From contig JAISDK010000294.1 in NCBI GenBank assembly GCA_031264875.1, positions 1 through 7,130 of the forward strand: 7,130 nt of DNA, written 5' to 3'. Numbering within the stretch: position 1 is the first letter of the stretch; each line of letters opens with the position of its first letter. The position numbers were made by a program, and so were the translations under genes. The DNA comes from Prevotellaceae bacterium (lineage in GTDB: Bacteria > Bacteroidota > Bacteroidia > Bacteroidales > UBA932). Under the pieces are notes generated by a model, which made no database searches, was not told where the DNA came from, and was given only the letters and a program-made list of their open reading frames with translations. Shown here in pieces: positions 7,093 through 7,130 of the stretch.

Positions 7093-7130
7093 GTACATCC
7101 TGCATTTTCTTATCCGTCAGCTAAAGCTGA
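7065..7130. repeat. Pair of REP-like palindromic repeats in opposite orientation
   Basis: Copy one is CCGTCAGCTTTAGCTGACGG (7065-7084). Copy two, CCGTCAGCTAAAGCTGA (7114-7130), is its reverse complement over all 17 bases visible before the window ends. Each copy is nearly self-complementary and the asymmetric centre (TTT versus AAA) gives the orientation. A 29-base spacer separates them. The arrangement resembles the paired inverted REP units known as BIMEs; whether more copies follow to the right cannot be seen. Confidence 0.75.

Noticed and set aside
1..7130. CRISPR arrays, tRNA or rRNA genes, transposases, integrases
   Set aside because: No regularly spaced direct repeats, tRNA-like cloverleaf or rRNA-like stretch was seen, and no encoded protein has recombinase features.

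Overview
The window looks like chromosomal DNA of a Bacteroidetes bacterium, most likely order Bacteroidales. Three things point there. Candidate promoters fit the Bacteroidetes pattern (TTG/TTTG near -33 and TAnnTTTG near -7). Shine-Dalgarno sites are essentially absent, with A/T-rich leaders instead. The right-hand gene is a DUF4143-type AAA ATPase of the kind common in that group. No tRNA, rRNA, CRISPR array, transposase or integrase was seen.

Layout. (1) 1-3694, minus strand: a two-gene unit. A 12-helix MMPL/RND-type exporter (1184-3694) is followed, through an ATGA stop/start overlap, by an FAD-dependent oxidoreductase of the phytoene desaturase / retinol saturase type, which runs off the left edge. 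The unit has a candidate promoter at 3791-3822. (2) 3866-5512, minus strand: ATP-dependent phosphoenolpyruvate carboxykinase (pckA), complete, with all expected active-site residues and its own hairpin terminator, which separates it from the exporter unit. (3) 5513-5791: a divergent intergenic region with a tentative pckA promoter on the left. On the right is a clear promoter for the ATPase gene, overlapped by a striking nested palindromic element. (4) 5792-6994, plus strand: a 400-residue AAA ATPase with an internal winged-helix segment and a C-terminal degenerate PD-(D/E)XK-like region. (5) 6995-7130: two copies of a REP-like palindrome in opposite orientation; the first is followed by a T-run and could terminate the ATPase transcript.

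How the parts relate. pckA is a central-metabolism gene (oxaloacetate/PEP interconversion) and looks functionally independent of its neighbours. The exporter and oxidoreductase are probably translated together. The pairing suggests synthesis and export of a hydrophobic lipid- or polyene-like product, as in aryl-polyene/flexirubin loci, but the rest of that locus would lie left of the window, so this is inference. The ATPase with its own palindromic control region and flanking REP-like repeats looks like a self-contained accessory gene next to core genes. The most interesting signal is that nested operator, possibly bound by the ATPase's own winged helix. No complete undescribed system is proven here.
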